Source: Daldinia sp. FL1419
Lineage: Eukaryota; Ascomycota; Sordariomycetes; Xylariales; Hypoxylaceae
Assembly: GCA_025201765.1 (NCBI GenBank)
Contig: MU623452.1
Location: 52,604-116,603, forward strand
Reading direction: 5' to 3'
DNA length: 64,000 bases
In this document: positions 46,899-59,799 of the stretch, one piece after another
How the letters are laid out: every line of letters starts with the position of its first letter
How positions within the stretch are numbered: the stretch's first letter is position 1
Notes under the pieces: generated by a model
What the model was told of the DNA's origin: nothing
Database searches by the model: none
The model's input: the letters and a program-made list of their open reading frames with translations, nothing else
Position numbers and translations under genes: made by a program

Positions 46899-48627
46899 AT
46901 GGCTTCTGTAGTACGACGGTCATTAGCCGTGCGTTGCCGCATAGGCCGTCTTACACCAACTGCACAATGTCGGTTTGCGACGAGTGGACGATTACCTGCG
47001 TCGTCATCACTGCTTCTTGAGCCTTACTCGTCGCCTGGAAAATCGCATTACTTCAGCACCCAAACTACTGGCAGCGATGGCGATCGTATTGCGACTCTAA
47101 AGGTACAGAAAGGCAGATTGTTAGATGCGTTACATTACACATGCTCCTTTGGAACGGGAAAGAGATGGGGAAGGTAAGTTCAACCATCACATCGATATTT
47201 TGCATAGCAGCGCACTTATACCTCACGCACTTGTAGCGCACCAACTGAGACGGGCATGTCAAGGCTCGCGTTGAGCGACTCAGATAAGCAAGCTCGGGAT
47301 TGGTTTGTCAATACAACCAAGGCTTTGGGGTGTAAAATCACTATCGATGCGATGGGCAACATATTCGCTATTCGAGCTGGTCGACGCCAAGGACCGGCTA
47401 CATTGGTTGGATCTCATCTTGACACACAGCCGAGTGGCGGTCGGTATGATGGAATTCTCGGTATTTTAGCTGGTATCGAGATGCTTAGCGTACTACAAGA
47501 ACAACAGGTGGAGACTGAATTCCCAGTCGGGGTTGTAAATTGGACTAAGTAGGTACATTTAACCTCAATTCCAAATGCTTTACTGTTTTGAATTGACGTA
47601 AAATTCGGAGAGGAAACGAGCTAACGAAACATAATAGCGAAGAAGGTGCTCGATTCCCGATAAGTATGATGTCTTCCGGGGTATGGGCCGAGGAGATCGC
47701 GCTCGACCACGCTCATAATACTCAAGAGGTAGGGGGAGGCTCCGCAACGGTAAAATCCGAATTGGAGCGAATTGGATATCTCGGTTCAATACCGGCAAGC
47801 TATCGAAGCATTCCAATGGCTGCTCATTTTGAGCTTCATATCGAGCAAGGTCCGATCTTGGAAACAGAACAGCAGAAAATCGGCGTCGTAAAAGGGGTGC
47901 AGGCTTACCGATGGTTCACCGTCGACGTCGACGGAAGAGGTATTTATTTAAGAAAAGAAACAGAAGATTTTTAGCTGACTGCATGGAATCATTAGATGCA
48001 CACACGGGTACCACGCCTCTGAAGAGCCGTGCTGATGCGATGTTGCTTGCGGCTCGTTTAATTACACATTCCCACCGTCTAGCGACCACACATTCTGCGG
48101 TTGCCTCGACGGGTATCTTAACGCTGAGTCCTGGTAGCACGAATACGATTCCTGGACATGTGAGTTTTACACTTGACATCCGTGCGCCTACCGATGTGAC
48201 TATCGATGCTATGGAGGCCGACCTCAAACGAGATTTTGCGGCGCTGGCTGTGGGCAAAGATGTTGGGGGGCTCCTGGCCGGCTCGACACCGGGGAAGCCG
48301 CTCAGCGTTGGGTGGCGGACGGATTTTGTATCCCCTGCTACAATATTTCATCCGGACTGTATCGCCGTTGTACGAGCTTCCGCTGAGGCTGTCACTGGTA
48401 GCAGCAACCTGGTGCGGGACATGACTAGCGGAGCTGGACATGACAGTGTATATGCCAGTCGGAGATGCCCGACGAGTATGATCTTCGTCCCATCGAAGAA
48501 TGGTGTTAGTCATAATCCTGAAGAATATACTAGCCCTGAAGACTGCGCGATAGGTGCGGAAGTCCTCCTGCAGAGTGTACTGAGGTATGATCGTTTGAGG
48601 GCCGACGGTAAGGCACAAGTTGTGTAG
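46899..48627 (+). CDS. M20 family amidohydrolase, N-carbamoyl-amino-acid hydrolase / beta-ureidopropionase-like, likely mitochondrial
   Basis: Four exons, 46899-47173, 47237-47548, 47638-47939 and 47996-48627, give 506 residues, with all junctions in frame. The metal-site motifs of the hydantoinase/carbamoylase branch of peptidase family M20 are complete: GSHLDTQPSGGRYDG, NEEGARF, HFELHIEQGP, DAHTGTTPL and SGAGHDS. These enzymes hydrolyse N-carbamoyl amides (N-carbamoyl-L-amino acids, beta-ureidopropionate, allantoate) and release CO2 and NH3. Residues 1-55 are basic and hydroxylated with no acidic residue before Glu (RRSLAVRCRIGRLTPTAQCR), so a mitochondrial target is likely. The exact substrate cannot be assigned from sequence. 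It could serve pyrimidine or purine nitrogen recycling. Confidence 0.9.
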
Positions 48628-49026
48628 GGTGTTTCTATACGTAGGTACGTTGCAAAGGATGCCACAAACAAATGAACATATTAGCATCGGCATAGAAATT
48701 ACCACGACCGCCATATACTAGGCAATGAGTGCATGGTAGAGTATATGATAGGTTAGTAATGATTAGCTTCGGAACCTAGGGGCTGAGATGTTTAGTGTGG
48801 TATCTGTTCTTCGGGATACTCGGCGCTCTAGATATTTATGATAGGGGTTACACCGACTCGATCGAGAGGGGGAATCGAGGGTATACTATAATATTGCCAC
48901 GGTAGATTTTTGAGTATAATTGCAATAACGCGTTGAGGCTCCGGATAGAGGGTGGGAGATGGTCAAAGCCTCAAATCACCTAGAAGAGTCATGCAGTTTA
49001 GTCAAGCACTCAGACAGAGGTGACAT
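48628..49026. other. Convergent 3'-3' spacer
   Basis: Terminators of the M20 and ALKBH1-like genes are expected here. No coding signal and no strong repeat. Confidence 0.6.
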
Positions 49027-50126
49027 TTAATCCTTCATCTGTCTAACATTCAAGTTAATGCGCTTATTCCGCATCCACCCTTTCCACTCTTCGAATTTGC
49101 CGTCCTCTGCCGGCCAATCAGCCAGGAAGTCTGGACAAGTGCCTTTAAGAACCTTTGGTACGCCGTGCCAAGCATAGCGGGATTCCTGAGCCATGTAAAT
49201 GGCATCTCCAGACCGCAGCCGCAGAAGAAGGTACGGCTTCTCGGATACATCTCCGCTGGTTGACATATGTTTATAGCCATTGGGTGCGATCATGAATAAC
49301 GCATCGCAGCCTATGCTGAGACTTACGAGACCCTTGTCGGATTCCTCACTAACATCTCGATGCATCATCATCGTGTCTCCCGGGCTATAAAAGTTGACAA
49401 TGGCAGCCTGAGCGAGGGTATCCGGGAATAGAGTCTGAAGAAAGCCGCCGATATCGCGAGGGAAACCAGGGGGGGCTTGGTCAGGGTATTCTCGATTGGT
49501 CCAATTGTATTGACCCCCAAGCGTGACCCAAGATAACCGTCGTTCAAGGACTTGCTTGATAGACAAGGCTTTATGGACAGCGGGATCCTTTGGTAGAAAC
49601 TTCACAGACGCTTCTGGGGGATAAGAGAAGAATGATCGCGAATGAGCATCCGTCTTATCTCGCTCTTTCAGGTAGGGAAGATCATAGTGTAAATGCAAGT
49701 TAGTCTGGTGAGTAGGGTTGCTTAGATCCCTATGAACCATCCGGGATAATAGTGCCTTCTGCGTCCTTGGTGGTATAAGAGAGGGGAATATAAGCAATCC
49801 TGTACTCCAGTGTGAGATTATTTACTACAATGACCTTGACTGGGCTTACCTGGGAGTAGGGGATGGAAATAATAAGGGGCATCTTGAATTGTTTGGCCTT
49901 CATCCCAGCTAGCACCTTCGAGTTGCTTAAAAGAGGCAGTGAGGTTTTTACTAGGAATATGCCCTGCTAGCTTAAATGAGCCTACAGTATTTGGGGGGTC
50001 TAGCTCATCTATGTCTGGGTGGCTTCTGAATTCTTCATGTTCGGTCCTCGAATATTTTTTCCATATGGCCTTGAGCTCTTCGTCTGGTTGCTCATGGGCG
50101 TCCAGGGTGCCAAGGTCCTGTGTCAT
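49027..50126 (-). CDS. AlkB-like 2-oxoglutarate/Fe(II) dioxygenase, ALKBH1 type
   Basis: Two exons, 50126-49850 and 49799-49027, give 349 residues; the 50-nt intron (GTAAGC...ACAG) joins LLPG to LLIFPSLIPP. The Fe(II) site is clear: HxD in MMMHRDVSEES and the distal His in RYAWHGVPK. The 2-oxoglutarate-binding arginines are in the C-terminal block KRINLNVRQ. The upstream NFYSPGDTM corresponds to the AlkB NYYxxGxxM motif. Length and the N-terminal domain agree with ALKBH1-type enzymes, which remove methyl groups from DNA or tRNA. The substrate in fungi is not established from this sequence. Confidence 0.9.
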
Positions 50127-51143
50127 AGCGAGCGAAGACGTATGATTATCAGTTATAATTATCAGTTGATGGGTGTAGAAATATAGTAGATTATTTCTTT
50201 TTCCTTGTTCAAAATGGGCTCAGATGTTTCGATTATATTGACTTGGTATTGTTGGAATTAGGTGACTCTTACAATGATAATTTGATGCTTGAAATGGCCC
50301 CTGTTCCCATATGAAAATGTCAAATATGCATAAATTGTGAGGTACCTCTTTATTAGGTTCACCACCTTCCGATTGGCGGAATTGGGGGTACTTTAAGATG
50401 TAGATCCATCTAGGTGTGTGTCGATAGGTGCCGGCTACCTAAAAGAATACAGAGTTACGTAAGTAGGTACCTATGTTTACATAAGTTCAGGTACGCGCAC
50501 CGTTATATTTCAATACATATGGGAATGCTTATATAAACGTGCATTAGCGTCTTGAATTTCGAGCCACAAACGCGATATGATTTTTATTAGCCACAGAGTC
50601 GGCGCGTGTCAAATAGGTAGTTGTTAGGAATCCACTGTTTATATTATTATTGTACGTACCTGGGTGGGAAAAACAACCGCAACCTATCCACTACTTACTG
50701 AGCTGTAAAATCCCAATTTCAACACACATACCGCTAACAACCTTTCACGCTTTCCACGTCGCCACGGACCCTCTCGGTAAACTGAAGCTTGGAAAGTATT
50801 TAACCACGTTCCTAGTACCAATGGAGGTTTAACAGACTACGAGATCGAATAGGATCAACTCTGTCCGCTCCTTTGATTAAATTCACAATTGCATTCAATC
50901 AAGTTGTCCCATCGAGATTCTCTCCCACTTTGCCCCTCGTTTTCTGTCGTTACCCCCCAACCCGCACTATTACCAGGTAAACGCCCGAGTAAATAGCAAC
51001 CGAGTCCAACTTTTCTGGTGCAGGGTAACTCTCCAGAATTTACAATTACCATAATCATCCAAACAACCCCCCAATTCAAAGTTTCTTTTGTACATTCCTT
51101 CGATCCAATTCAAGTCTAGTACAAGCGGTCACCATTTTTGAAA
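50127..51143. promoter_or_regulatory. Divergent promoter: ALKBH1-like gene / CDK1
   Basis: About 1 kb between two divergent starts. It has TACCTACGTAAG-type repeats (50455-50475) and a pyrimidine-rich leader (about 50940-51120) just before CDK1. No cell-cycle box was assigned with confidence and no gene is seen. Confidence 0.5.
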
Positions 51144-52240
51144 ATGGAGAACTACCAAAAACTCGAGAAGATTGGTGAAGGCAAGTTAAATTTTCCTATC
51201 TTAGTTTTTCCACTTGCTTTTGCTAATTTTCGTCTGCTTCTAGGAACGTACGGTGTCGTTTACAAAGCCCGAGACTTAGCACACGGTGGTCGTATTGTCG
51301 CATTGAAGAAGATCCGTCTAGAATCCGAGGATGAGGGTGTGCCTAGTACTGCCATCCGAGAGATCTCTCTACTCAAGGAGATGCGTGACCCCAACATCGT
51401 CAGACTGTTTAACATCGTCCATGCCGAGGGCCACAAGCTCTACTTAGTCTTCGAGTTCCTCGACCTTGACTTGAAGAAATATATGGAATCGCTTCCCGTT
51501 AGTGATGGTGGTCGTGGTAGAGCTCTTCCCGAGGGCTCGGGCCCCGAGTTGGGACGTCTTGGATTAGGTAGTAACATGGTTCGTCGATTTATGAGCCAGC
51601 TTTGCGAAGGAATCCGATACTGCCATAGCCACCGGATTTTGCACCGAGATCTCAAGCCGCAGAATCTGCTGATTGACCGTGACGGAAATCTGAAGCTTGC
51701 TGACTTTGGCTTGGCGCGTGCTTTTGGAGTACCCCTTAGAACCTACACCCATGAAGTCGTAACACTCTGGTACCGAGCCCCGGAGATCTTGCTCGGCGGT
51801 CGACAGTACTCCACGGGCGTCGACATGTGGTCTGTAGGATGTATCTTTGCAGAGATGTGTACTAGGAAAGCGTTGTTCCCAGGAGACTCGGAGATTGACC
51901 AGATTTTTAAGACGTTCCGGTAAGTGAAACTTGTTGATGTTATTTGTGTGATTAATTGTTACTTACAATTTGTTTTTATAGCTTGCTAGGTACTCCTACC
52001 GAGGAGGTATGGCCTGGTGTTACCTCCTACCCTGACTTCAAGTCTTCATTCCCTAAATGGGTTCGCGACCCCTCAACAGTATTGTGCTCGAACCTTGACG
52101 AGAACGGCCTAGATCTTTTAGAGGCTTTACTTGTATACGATCCCGCCGGCCGAATCTCTGCTAAGCAAGCCTGCCACCACCCTTACTTCAATGATCTCAA
52201 TCGCCAACCGACACGATATGGAAGCAATGGATATGCTTGA
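51144..52240 (+). CDS. cdc2: Cyclin-dependent kinase CDK1 (cdc2)
   Basis: Three exons, 51144-51180, 51244-51919 and 51982-52240, give 323 residues. Intron 1 begins GCAAGT rather than GT and ends CTAG; the join restores the glycine loop GEGTYG with the inhibitory sites Thr14 and Tyr15. The cyclin-binding helix reads PSTAIRE (GVPSTAIREISLLKE), the catalytic loop HRDLKPQNLL, the metal motif DFGLAR, and the activation Thr lies in YTHEVVTLWYRAPE. An insert rich in Gly (PVSDGGRGRALPEGSGPELG) after KKYMESL is typical of Pezizomycotina CDK1 (NimX type). This is the main mitotic kinase and should be essential. Confidence 0.97.
51181..51243 (+). other. Non-canonical GC-AG intron of CDK1
   Basis: The 63-nt intron starts GCAAGT and ends TTCTAG. 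Splicing here is required: without it the kinase glycine loop is broken, and with it GEG-TYG is formed in frame. No GT donor nearby gives the conserved sequence. Confidence 0.9.
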
Positions 52241-53424
52241 GTCACGTTTCGCTCTATCGAATGAAATGGGCGACCTAGGGCTCTTTTAGAGATAATATGC
52301 TTTAGGTACTTGTCCGGAGCATTAATATTGCCATTCAGGATATGGCGACTCGGTCATTAGTCAACGACAACGATACGATATAACACTATCGGCAGATGTG
52401 TTCTTGATCAGTAATCCGTGAATTCTGGACCTTGAGCGGGTGTGCGGGGAATTTTCCTCTTCCTCATTTTCCCCATGTTTTCGCAGCCTATGCAGCCTAT
52501 GGACAATGACTTTACAGGGCGTTGGAAGGAGGGACTCGGCATTTGTGAGGAGTCAGGAAGGGAAGGGAACTACACATAAGAGGAGCCGTATTTTCCCAAG
52601 AAACTATGAACGCGGCGGCATGATGGTTACAAGGTCCACGGATCTTCTCGCCGGACTGGGAAATGCTCCCTCCCTTTTATTTTCTTTTGTCTGAACTCCG
52701 GATTAATTGCTCGGCTTTAGAGATGATACATTTGCCGTCGCGTAACGTAAAGCAATTAAAGCTTGTTGCATTCTCCGATCTATAAACTTGATTGTGTTAC
52801 TTTTATGGTTTACATACATTGATAAAGTGTTTATAGCAACGTACGGCCCATGATGTCTAAACGTGTAAAACGGAATAACTATTTGATAGATAGGTACCTC
52901 ATATGCGTTATACGTGCATTACAATTCACAAGCGTGGGGTTAAAACCTTGAGTTTCCGACTGCTGGATATTTGGATCGGTGTCGGAACACCCTGTCAGCC
53001 TGTGGGGTGGTATCGACCTTACATAGTACATAGTTGCTAAAGGGACCCAAGGAATGGGCATTATGTACCTATCTTGTAATACTGTATGTACAGAAGCGTG
53101 TATGTGGGTTGGGTACAAGGTCCCCACTTACCTAGGTACGTACCTAGGTATCTAAGTGAGGTACTTGATTCCATCGAAGATGCCAGTACCTAAGTATCTT
53201 AGGCAGTCCCTCAGCTATCAGAGCCCGGGAAAGGGGATTACGTAAAGTTTTAAATTGATCCAAACTCGGGCCGCGTCGCGCGCCACGGATTCTTCGACAG
53301 CCAACCTGTTACTGAAACTTCTAAGCATACGCGCATTTATTATTTCTAATTGTTTTCCATCCTAGTTTAATTGACGTCAACTTAATGCCGACATGCGAAT
53401 TACAATCCCAATTATCGAGTCACC
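52241..53424. other. Spacer between CDK1 and HIR1
   Basis: Both genes are on the plus strand. The spacer has CCTAGGTACGTACCTAGG repeats (about 53130-53155). A plus-strand 84-codon frame at 52440-52694 has no recognisable domain. No gene. Confidence 0.55.
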
Positions 53425-56400
53425 ATGCGCATCATTAAGCCGTCATGGCTGAGCCATAGAGGTATGAGAGACTTGTATCTATTACTATATTTTGTTTCGA
53501 AGGTAGAAAAAAAAAAACGAGGCTAATCATCTCTAAAGGCGAACAGAAAGACTTCGAGGTTTATAGCTGCCATGTATCGCCTGATGGCAAACGACTTGCA
53601 ACTGCTGGTGGAGGTGCGTCTTTAGCAATGTTTAACTGCTACAAAATTTATTTGCGCTGATATCTTGCTTGTTTTAGATGGTCATGTTCGGGTCTGGTCG
53701 ACCGAATCTATTTACAATGCTGAGGATCCCTCATATACGAAGCCGAGGCAACTCTGCCATATGAGCCATCATCTTGGCACCATTCATTCTGTGCGGTTCT
53801 CACCTAATGGACGCTATCTTGCATCAGGGGCGGACGACAAAATCATATGTATATATCAACTCGAGAGTGGTCCTCCTACGATCGCGCCTTTCGGAACGAA
53901 CGAGCCACCCCCTGTCGAGAATTGGAAGACTTCAAGGCGACTTATAGGGCATGATAATGATGTTCAAGATCTCGCGTGGTCTTACGACGGTTCGATTCTC
54001 GTTTCTGTGGGTCTTGATTCTAAAGTTGTTATCTGGTCAGGACACACATTTGAAAAGCTCAAGGTGCTTGGAAATCATCAAAGCCATGTGAAAGGCATCA
54101 CTTTCGACCCGGCCAATAAGTTCTTTGCAACTGCTAGCGATGATCGATCTATCAAGATTTTTCGGTTTACTCCTCCCGCCCCTAATGCTACCCAGCATGA
54201 TATGGTTAATAATTTCCAACTGGAGACCACTATTAGCGCCCCTTTCAAGTCATCTCCGTTAACTACATACTTCAGAAGGTGCTCGTGGTCGCCTGATGGC
54301 AATCACATTGCCGCCGCGAATGCCGTTAATGGCCCCGTAAGCTCGGTTGCTATAATTGAGCGAACTAGATGGGATAGCGAAATCAACCTGATCGGCCACG
54401 AAGGACCTACGGAAGTTTGTATGTTTTCGCCTAGATTGTTTCATACAAAAAAGCCCGTTGAAAACGGTGCGACCAATGGTCATTCTGGCGGAGCTTTGGT
54501 AACGGTAATCGCATCAGCCGGTCAAGATAAGACATTGAGCGTCTGGAACACGAACACGTCGAGACCAGTAGTAATTTTACAGGATATGGCATCAAAATCA
54601 ATATCAGACCTTGCCTGGACCCCCGATGGACAAATATTGTTCGCCTCGAGTCTGGATGGCGGTATTGTTGCGGTTAAATTCGAAACAGGGGAATTGGGCT
54701 GGGTGGCCAACCTAGAAGAGACGGATAAGGCCCTCTCTAAGTATGGAGCTTCTCGAAAAGCCATGGGTATAGCAGAGGATGTCGATGGGCTCCAGCTCGA
54801 AAATCATAGCAAGGAGGGAGAGAGGAAAGGTGCTGAATCACGAATGGGGGCGTTAATGGGCGATTTCCATCCGCTTCCTAAAGATACGCCGCCTACGACA
54901 AATGGAGTTAAGAGTAGCGTTCCGACTCCGAATCCACTGCCGACAAACGGACAGGCGGATACCCAGCCAGAAAAAGAAAGAGAAAAAGAGAAGGAGAAAG
55001 AGAAGGAAAAGGTACCTACTACGGAAGAATCAGCCGATAAAGCCGCCGAGCGGGTAACCGAACTAAAATCACGTGTAACCATCACCAAAGACGGAAAGAA
55101 ACGAGTAGCGCCTATGCTCATCTCATCATCTGGAACCGGCCAATCATCACTCCCACAGAGTCAGCTAGTCGGATCCAGCTCCTCCAAGGCTGCTCAAAAT
55201 GATATGCCACAAACGATATTAGATCTCTCGAAACCATACGATGGATTGCCCGAGGGTGGCCTAGCAGCCATGCTTCTAGGGAATAAAAGGAAAGCAATAG
55301 TGTCAGAAGGCGAGGATGATGACGAACATCCAAACAAGCGATCCGCATCCGGGCCAAGAACTATAATGAGAAATGGCGTAGAAGGTCTTGAGCCGGCCGC
55401 TCTCGAACCGCCTAAGCACGGTCTTCTACCAACTCCTGAATATCTCCGGCCAGCCATCCTTAATCCTTCTATTGCAGTGTCTCAAGTTCGCCTGGCGGTG
55501 CCAAAAGTCAGATCACATATTGTCCGTCCATTAGAACGGGGAGTTTTGCAAGATGAAAGCCGTTCCGAGGAAGCATCGAAAGTACCCGAAAACGTCATCT
55601 TAGAAGCCAAAAATCCGGTATCAATTAGGGATCCCTCGCACATCACCGCTACGAAGCGTGGCAGTTTATTGTGGCAGGATTATCTCCCACGAGCCATCAT
55701 CCTCGTCACGGGTAGCAAAAGATTCTGGGCTGCGGCGTGTGAAGATGGCAGCTTATATACGTGGACTCCCGCGGGCCGTCGATTGATAAATGCGATGGTA
55801 TTAGAATCCCAGCCGGTAATTCTGGAATGCCGTGACTGGTGGTTGCTTTGTATTACAGCTGTTGGAATGTGCCACGTTTGGAATATCAACACATTTTCCT
55901 CGCCTCATCCGCCGGTATCACTCGCACCTGTATTAGAGATTGCCATCAGCTCGCTCCAGGTACACGGTGCTATGCCAGGCCCCGGCGTTACATCTGCTCA
56001 CTTAAATTCTAACGGTCATATTGTCGTTACCCTCACGAACGGTGATGGGTATTACTATTCCCCGACCATGTACTCCTGGCAACGACTCTCAGAATCGTGG
56101 TGGGCTGTGGGTAGCCAGTACTGGAATAGCAATGATTCTTCAGTTGGGGCTTTGCAATCTACCGCAGTTGGTTCTGCATCTTCTAAGGATGGACAGAGCG
56201 ACGAAGCGACTGTCTCGGCTGGTATCATTCCCTTCCTAGAACGTCACACAACCAACGAATTTTTGCTGAAGGGAAGGGCATACACCCTGCAACGTTTAAT
56301 CAAGACCTTGCTGTCCAGAGATGGGTTCGAAACTTTTGAGTCTAGCGTTAGTATTGCCCATCTGGAAAACCGAATCGCCGGTGCCTTACAGCTCGGTTCA

Positions 56401-56778
56401 AAGGATGAATTCCGACTATATTTGTTCATGTATGCCAAACGGATCGGGGCAGAAGGGCATCGAGGGAAGGTGGAAGAGCTTCTTAATAGCTTAGTGGGCG
56501 GTGTACTGCAAGATAAAAAGGGGGGCAACACAGGGGGCAAGGGATGGTATAGTCAAGATGATGATATCTGCGGGTGGGATCGAAGGGATCTATTGAAAGG
56601 CGTGGTGATGATACTAGGTGAGCTATGCCATGGTTTATGCGTCGTCGTTTGGTTCAATACTAACTTGCGTACAGGAAAATTCAGGGAACTTCAACGCGTT
56701 ACTGTACAATACGCACGAATCCTCGAGCTCACTCACGAGGATGACATAACTGGAGACGCTATGATGGTTGAAACGTGA
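53425..56778 (+). CDS. HIR1: Histone chaperone/corepressor HIR1 (HIRA family)
   Basis: Four exons, 53425-53461, 53539-53613, 53678-56617 and 56675-56778, give 1051 residues. The first reads MRIIKPSWLSHR, the second GEQKDFEVYSCHVSPDGKRL, and the third opens with DGHVRVWST. The N-terminal third is a WD40 propeller (repeats such as SVRFSPNGRYLASGADDKII and DLAWSYDGSILVSVGLDSKV). A Lys/Glu-rich linker contains the ASF1-binding B motif, SRVTITKDGKKRVAPMLIS (about 500-520). The C-terminal HIRA domain includes GSLLWQDYLPRAIILVTGSK and GSLYTWTPAGRRLINAMV. With HIR2/HIR3 it deposits H3-H4 outside S phase and represses histone genes. The last intron (57 nt, GTGAGC...ACAG) is a multiple of three and has no stop, so retention would insert 19 residues. 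Confidence 0.95.
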
Positions 56779-57852
56779 TGTACTGTTCTGTTTCTGCCTA
56801 GTTTAGGTACTAAAAGGGGGGAGTTAGGTAGCAAGCAAATAAGGGGGAATGTTCATTATTGTCTTTACAGAGCATGCCTAGGTATCCGCCCTCGTTGTCT
56901 TTAGCTAATCTAACATTGCGTTGTATTATATCCTCAATATACATTTGTATCATCAGACCCTTCAGTTTAGATGGCCAGTTAACTTTCTACAGTGCTCATT
57001 TGCATTAGTAGATGATATTCACATGGGTATACGGATAACGTCTACTTGGACAGTGTGCGTGATCTAAATTGGGATACTTAGATTGGGATACTGGACAAAT
57101 GACTGGTCCAATAAATCGACTTGCAACCGTCATATGACTAGTACCCAGATAAGGATATGAGGCATATCCCCGCGATTCCGCTGAATTTTACTGAGGCAGT
57201 TACGTTCAATATAGAGTAGCGGTGTTTCCCTAATATCCCATGAACAGGTACCATTAGTCCCCGGGGTTGTTTGTCCCTAACAACGTGCAGCAACCAGCAA
57301 CCGGCAACCAGGAGCCAGCAATCAACAAAATTCAAAACTTTTAAGTAAAGTACCACCTATGAGCATTGTATCTTTCTTGAAACAACACTAACTTCCACAA
57401 CTTCTCCCCCCAAAAAATCATTTTATCTACAAACACTCACTGTCGTTTTCCTTTCATCCTGCACTTCTTCATACCACCGCCGCCACCACCAACCTTTCCT
57501 ATATACTGTCTTTTAGGGCAAACACCAACATAACCAACATACTGTCTTCTAGGACAGAGACCTAGCCCCTATCAAAGCATATTCGCCTTGATTTCAATCA
57601 CGTCTTCTTGCCTCACTCGCGCTGTCTGTAAACCTTCGGTCTCCCTAGATATCCACCTACTTTCGATAGGTTTGCCGGTAATTCGGATCACGGTTTTGTT
57701 CAGGTTAGCTTCATCCTTTCCTATGAAATATACTCCAAGCATCGATGCCGCCAAGACCAATCTTTGTACTAACTGTTATGATGCGTTGGAGGCAGATGGA
57801 ATTTCATACCCCCAAGGCCTACCCTCGACATACTGGTGGGCGAAGTGCTCAC
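56779..57852. other. Spacer between HIR1 and the GT15 gene
   Basis: It contains a short tandem of CAACCAG-like units (about 57285-57325), two direct repeats resembling ATACTGTCTTYTAGG (57502 and 57539) and AT-rich sequence. No gene is seen, although the frame of the next gene is open upstream to 57745. Confidence 0.5.
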
Positions 57853-59799
57853 ATGTCCCGGCCGTCTGGGAGCAGGGGCCATGTAGCGTCCTTGTCATGT
57901 TCTTCGATTGAAGACCTCACTCCTCTGTCCCTAGCTCTTGCTCCGCGGCAGACGGAAGAAGGTGATGCTGCTCAAGCCATCGCTCCTGAGGATGTAGTTG
58001 AACCAACCCATAGCAAGATCCGACACTTTTCCAATTGGAAACTCCTTCCCCGCCGCATTAGGTACGTTCTCTAAATGCCAACCGATGCAACCGATCCATT
58101 AATACTGCTGTATTTTCAAAGACCTTTCTGCTTTCGCAAGATTCTCATCTTGTGTCTAGCCCTCGCCTTTGTTGGTAGCGCTTGGATGTCCACCTGGGAG
58201 TTCGGGAAGCCGAGCAATCTAGAAACTCCAATCATCGACGCCTATATGCCCCCCATGCCGCACCCACCTGCTGGATACACTATCAAAGCAGAACCAAGCC
58301 AACCGATTCAGTGGCTCCGGAAGAATACCATCTTAGACCTGCAAGATCTGTCGACCCAGAAAGTGCAAGCACTAGTCGAGACACGCCCCAAGGCCGCATT
58401 CATCTCCCTCGTAAGAAATGAAGAGCTTGAAGAGATGGTCGCCAGTATCCTCCAGGTAGAAGCTCGATTCAATGAACGGGAAACCCACCGATACGATTGG
58501 GTGTTTTTCAATAATGAGGAATTTACTCAAGAGTTCAAAGCAGCCGTGTCTAAGGCTACCAATTCGCAGTGCCACTTTGAACGTATCCCCGAGGAGAACT
58601 GGAGCATTCCTCCTTGGATTGATGTTACACGGTTTGATGTCGGTCGTCAATTCATGGGCGGCATTGGTGTCGGTAAGGCGTGGCTACAAAGCTACCATCA
58701 TATGTGTCGGTGGAACGCCGGTATCTTCGCATCGGAAAAACGCCTTGCCAATTACGACTGGTTTTGGAGAGTTGAGCCTGCTGTAAGTCAGCTTCTATAT
58801 CAACTCGCCTATAGCAGTCTCAGCAGTTTGCCCCTGCCTGCAAATGTGCGCTTTAATGGTAAAAGCTAACAAATTTAACTATAGGTTCAGTTTTCCTGTG
58901 ATATAAACTACGATGTGTTTCGATTTATGCAAGACAACAATATGGCGTATGGGTTTAACATGGCTATCCTTGACGATGCCCGATCTTTCCCCTCCTTATG
59001 GGAACGAACAAAGGCATTCATGGACCATAACAAGGGGTTGATGAACGAGGATGCGGATTACAGCTGGTTACTGTATACTGTCGAGGATCATGATGACGTG
59101 ATTCGTCCGCATACAGGTGCTAAGGAGGGCCTAGGCGATGGGGAGTATAATAACTGCCAATTTTACTCTAATTTTGAGATTGGCTCTCTCGAGTTCTTCC
59201 GCAGCAAAGAGCACAAGGCGTACTTCGATCACTTGGACAGAGCTGGAGGGTTCTATTACGAGCGATTTGGTGATGCTCCTGTCCATACCCTCAGTGTTAG
59301 CATGTTCTTGCCTAAAAGCCGGATCTGGTACTTTCGTGATGTCGGCTATGCGCATGGTCTTTGTGAGCAATGCCCTCCTCATGAACATCAGTTGAGCCCC
59401 GAGCCTCAACGAAATGCACCGCTTCCACGAGAAGCTGCAAATATACCCGAACCAACTAAATATGATACACAAAGCACAGTCAAAGGGCCGTTCGAGAGCT
59501 TCGGCAGTAAGCATCGACGATGGACCACGATGGCACAAGACGTTGAGCGTCAGAAGGGAATCCCTAGCCTTGCATGCGGTTGTACCGTGAATGCGATCGA
59601 TAGCAACAACGCAAAGCTCGTACCTTATGAGTCAAAACAGCGAAAGCCCTCAGACCCATGCATTCGTAAGTTCCTAGGGGGCAGGTGGCTTACCAAGAAG
59701 GACAAGGTATCTGATTTCAATAGTGACACAGGAATTATTAGGAGCAGTGATGGTATTGAGTACGTTCTGGATGGCCGAGATGGTAACCCCTTTCAGTAG
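57853..59799 (+). CDS. GT15 (KRE2/MNT1 family) alpha-1,2-mannosyltransferase, type II membrane protein
   Basis: Preferred model has three exons, 57853-58061, 58122-58782 and 58885-59799, giving 594 residues. The first intron is 60 nt (GTACGT...AAAG) and joins KLLPRRIR to PFCFRKILILC, placing basic residues directly before the membrane anchor. If translation instead starts at the ATG at 58075, the product has 540 residues with the same catalytic part. The signal-anchor is about ILILCLALAFVGSAW. Family motifs: AAFISLVRNEELEEMVASIL, YDWVFFNNEEF, the block DWFWRVEPAVQFSCDINYD, and YNNCQFYSNFEIGSLEFFRS with the proposed nucleophile Glu. The C-terminal extension has KLVPYESKQRKPSDPCIRK. Such Golgi enzymes extend O- and N-linked mannose chains from GDP-mannose. 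Confidence 0.87.
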
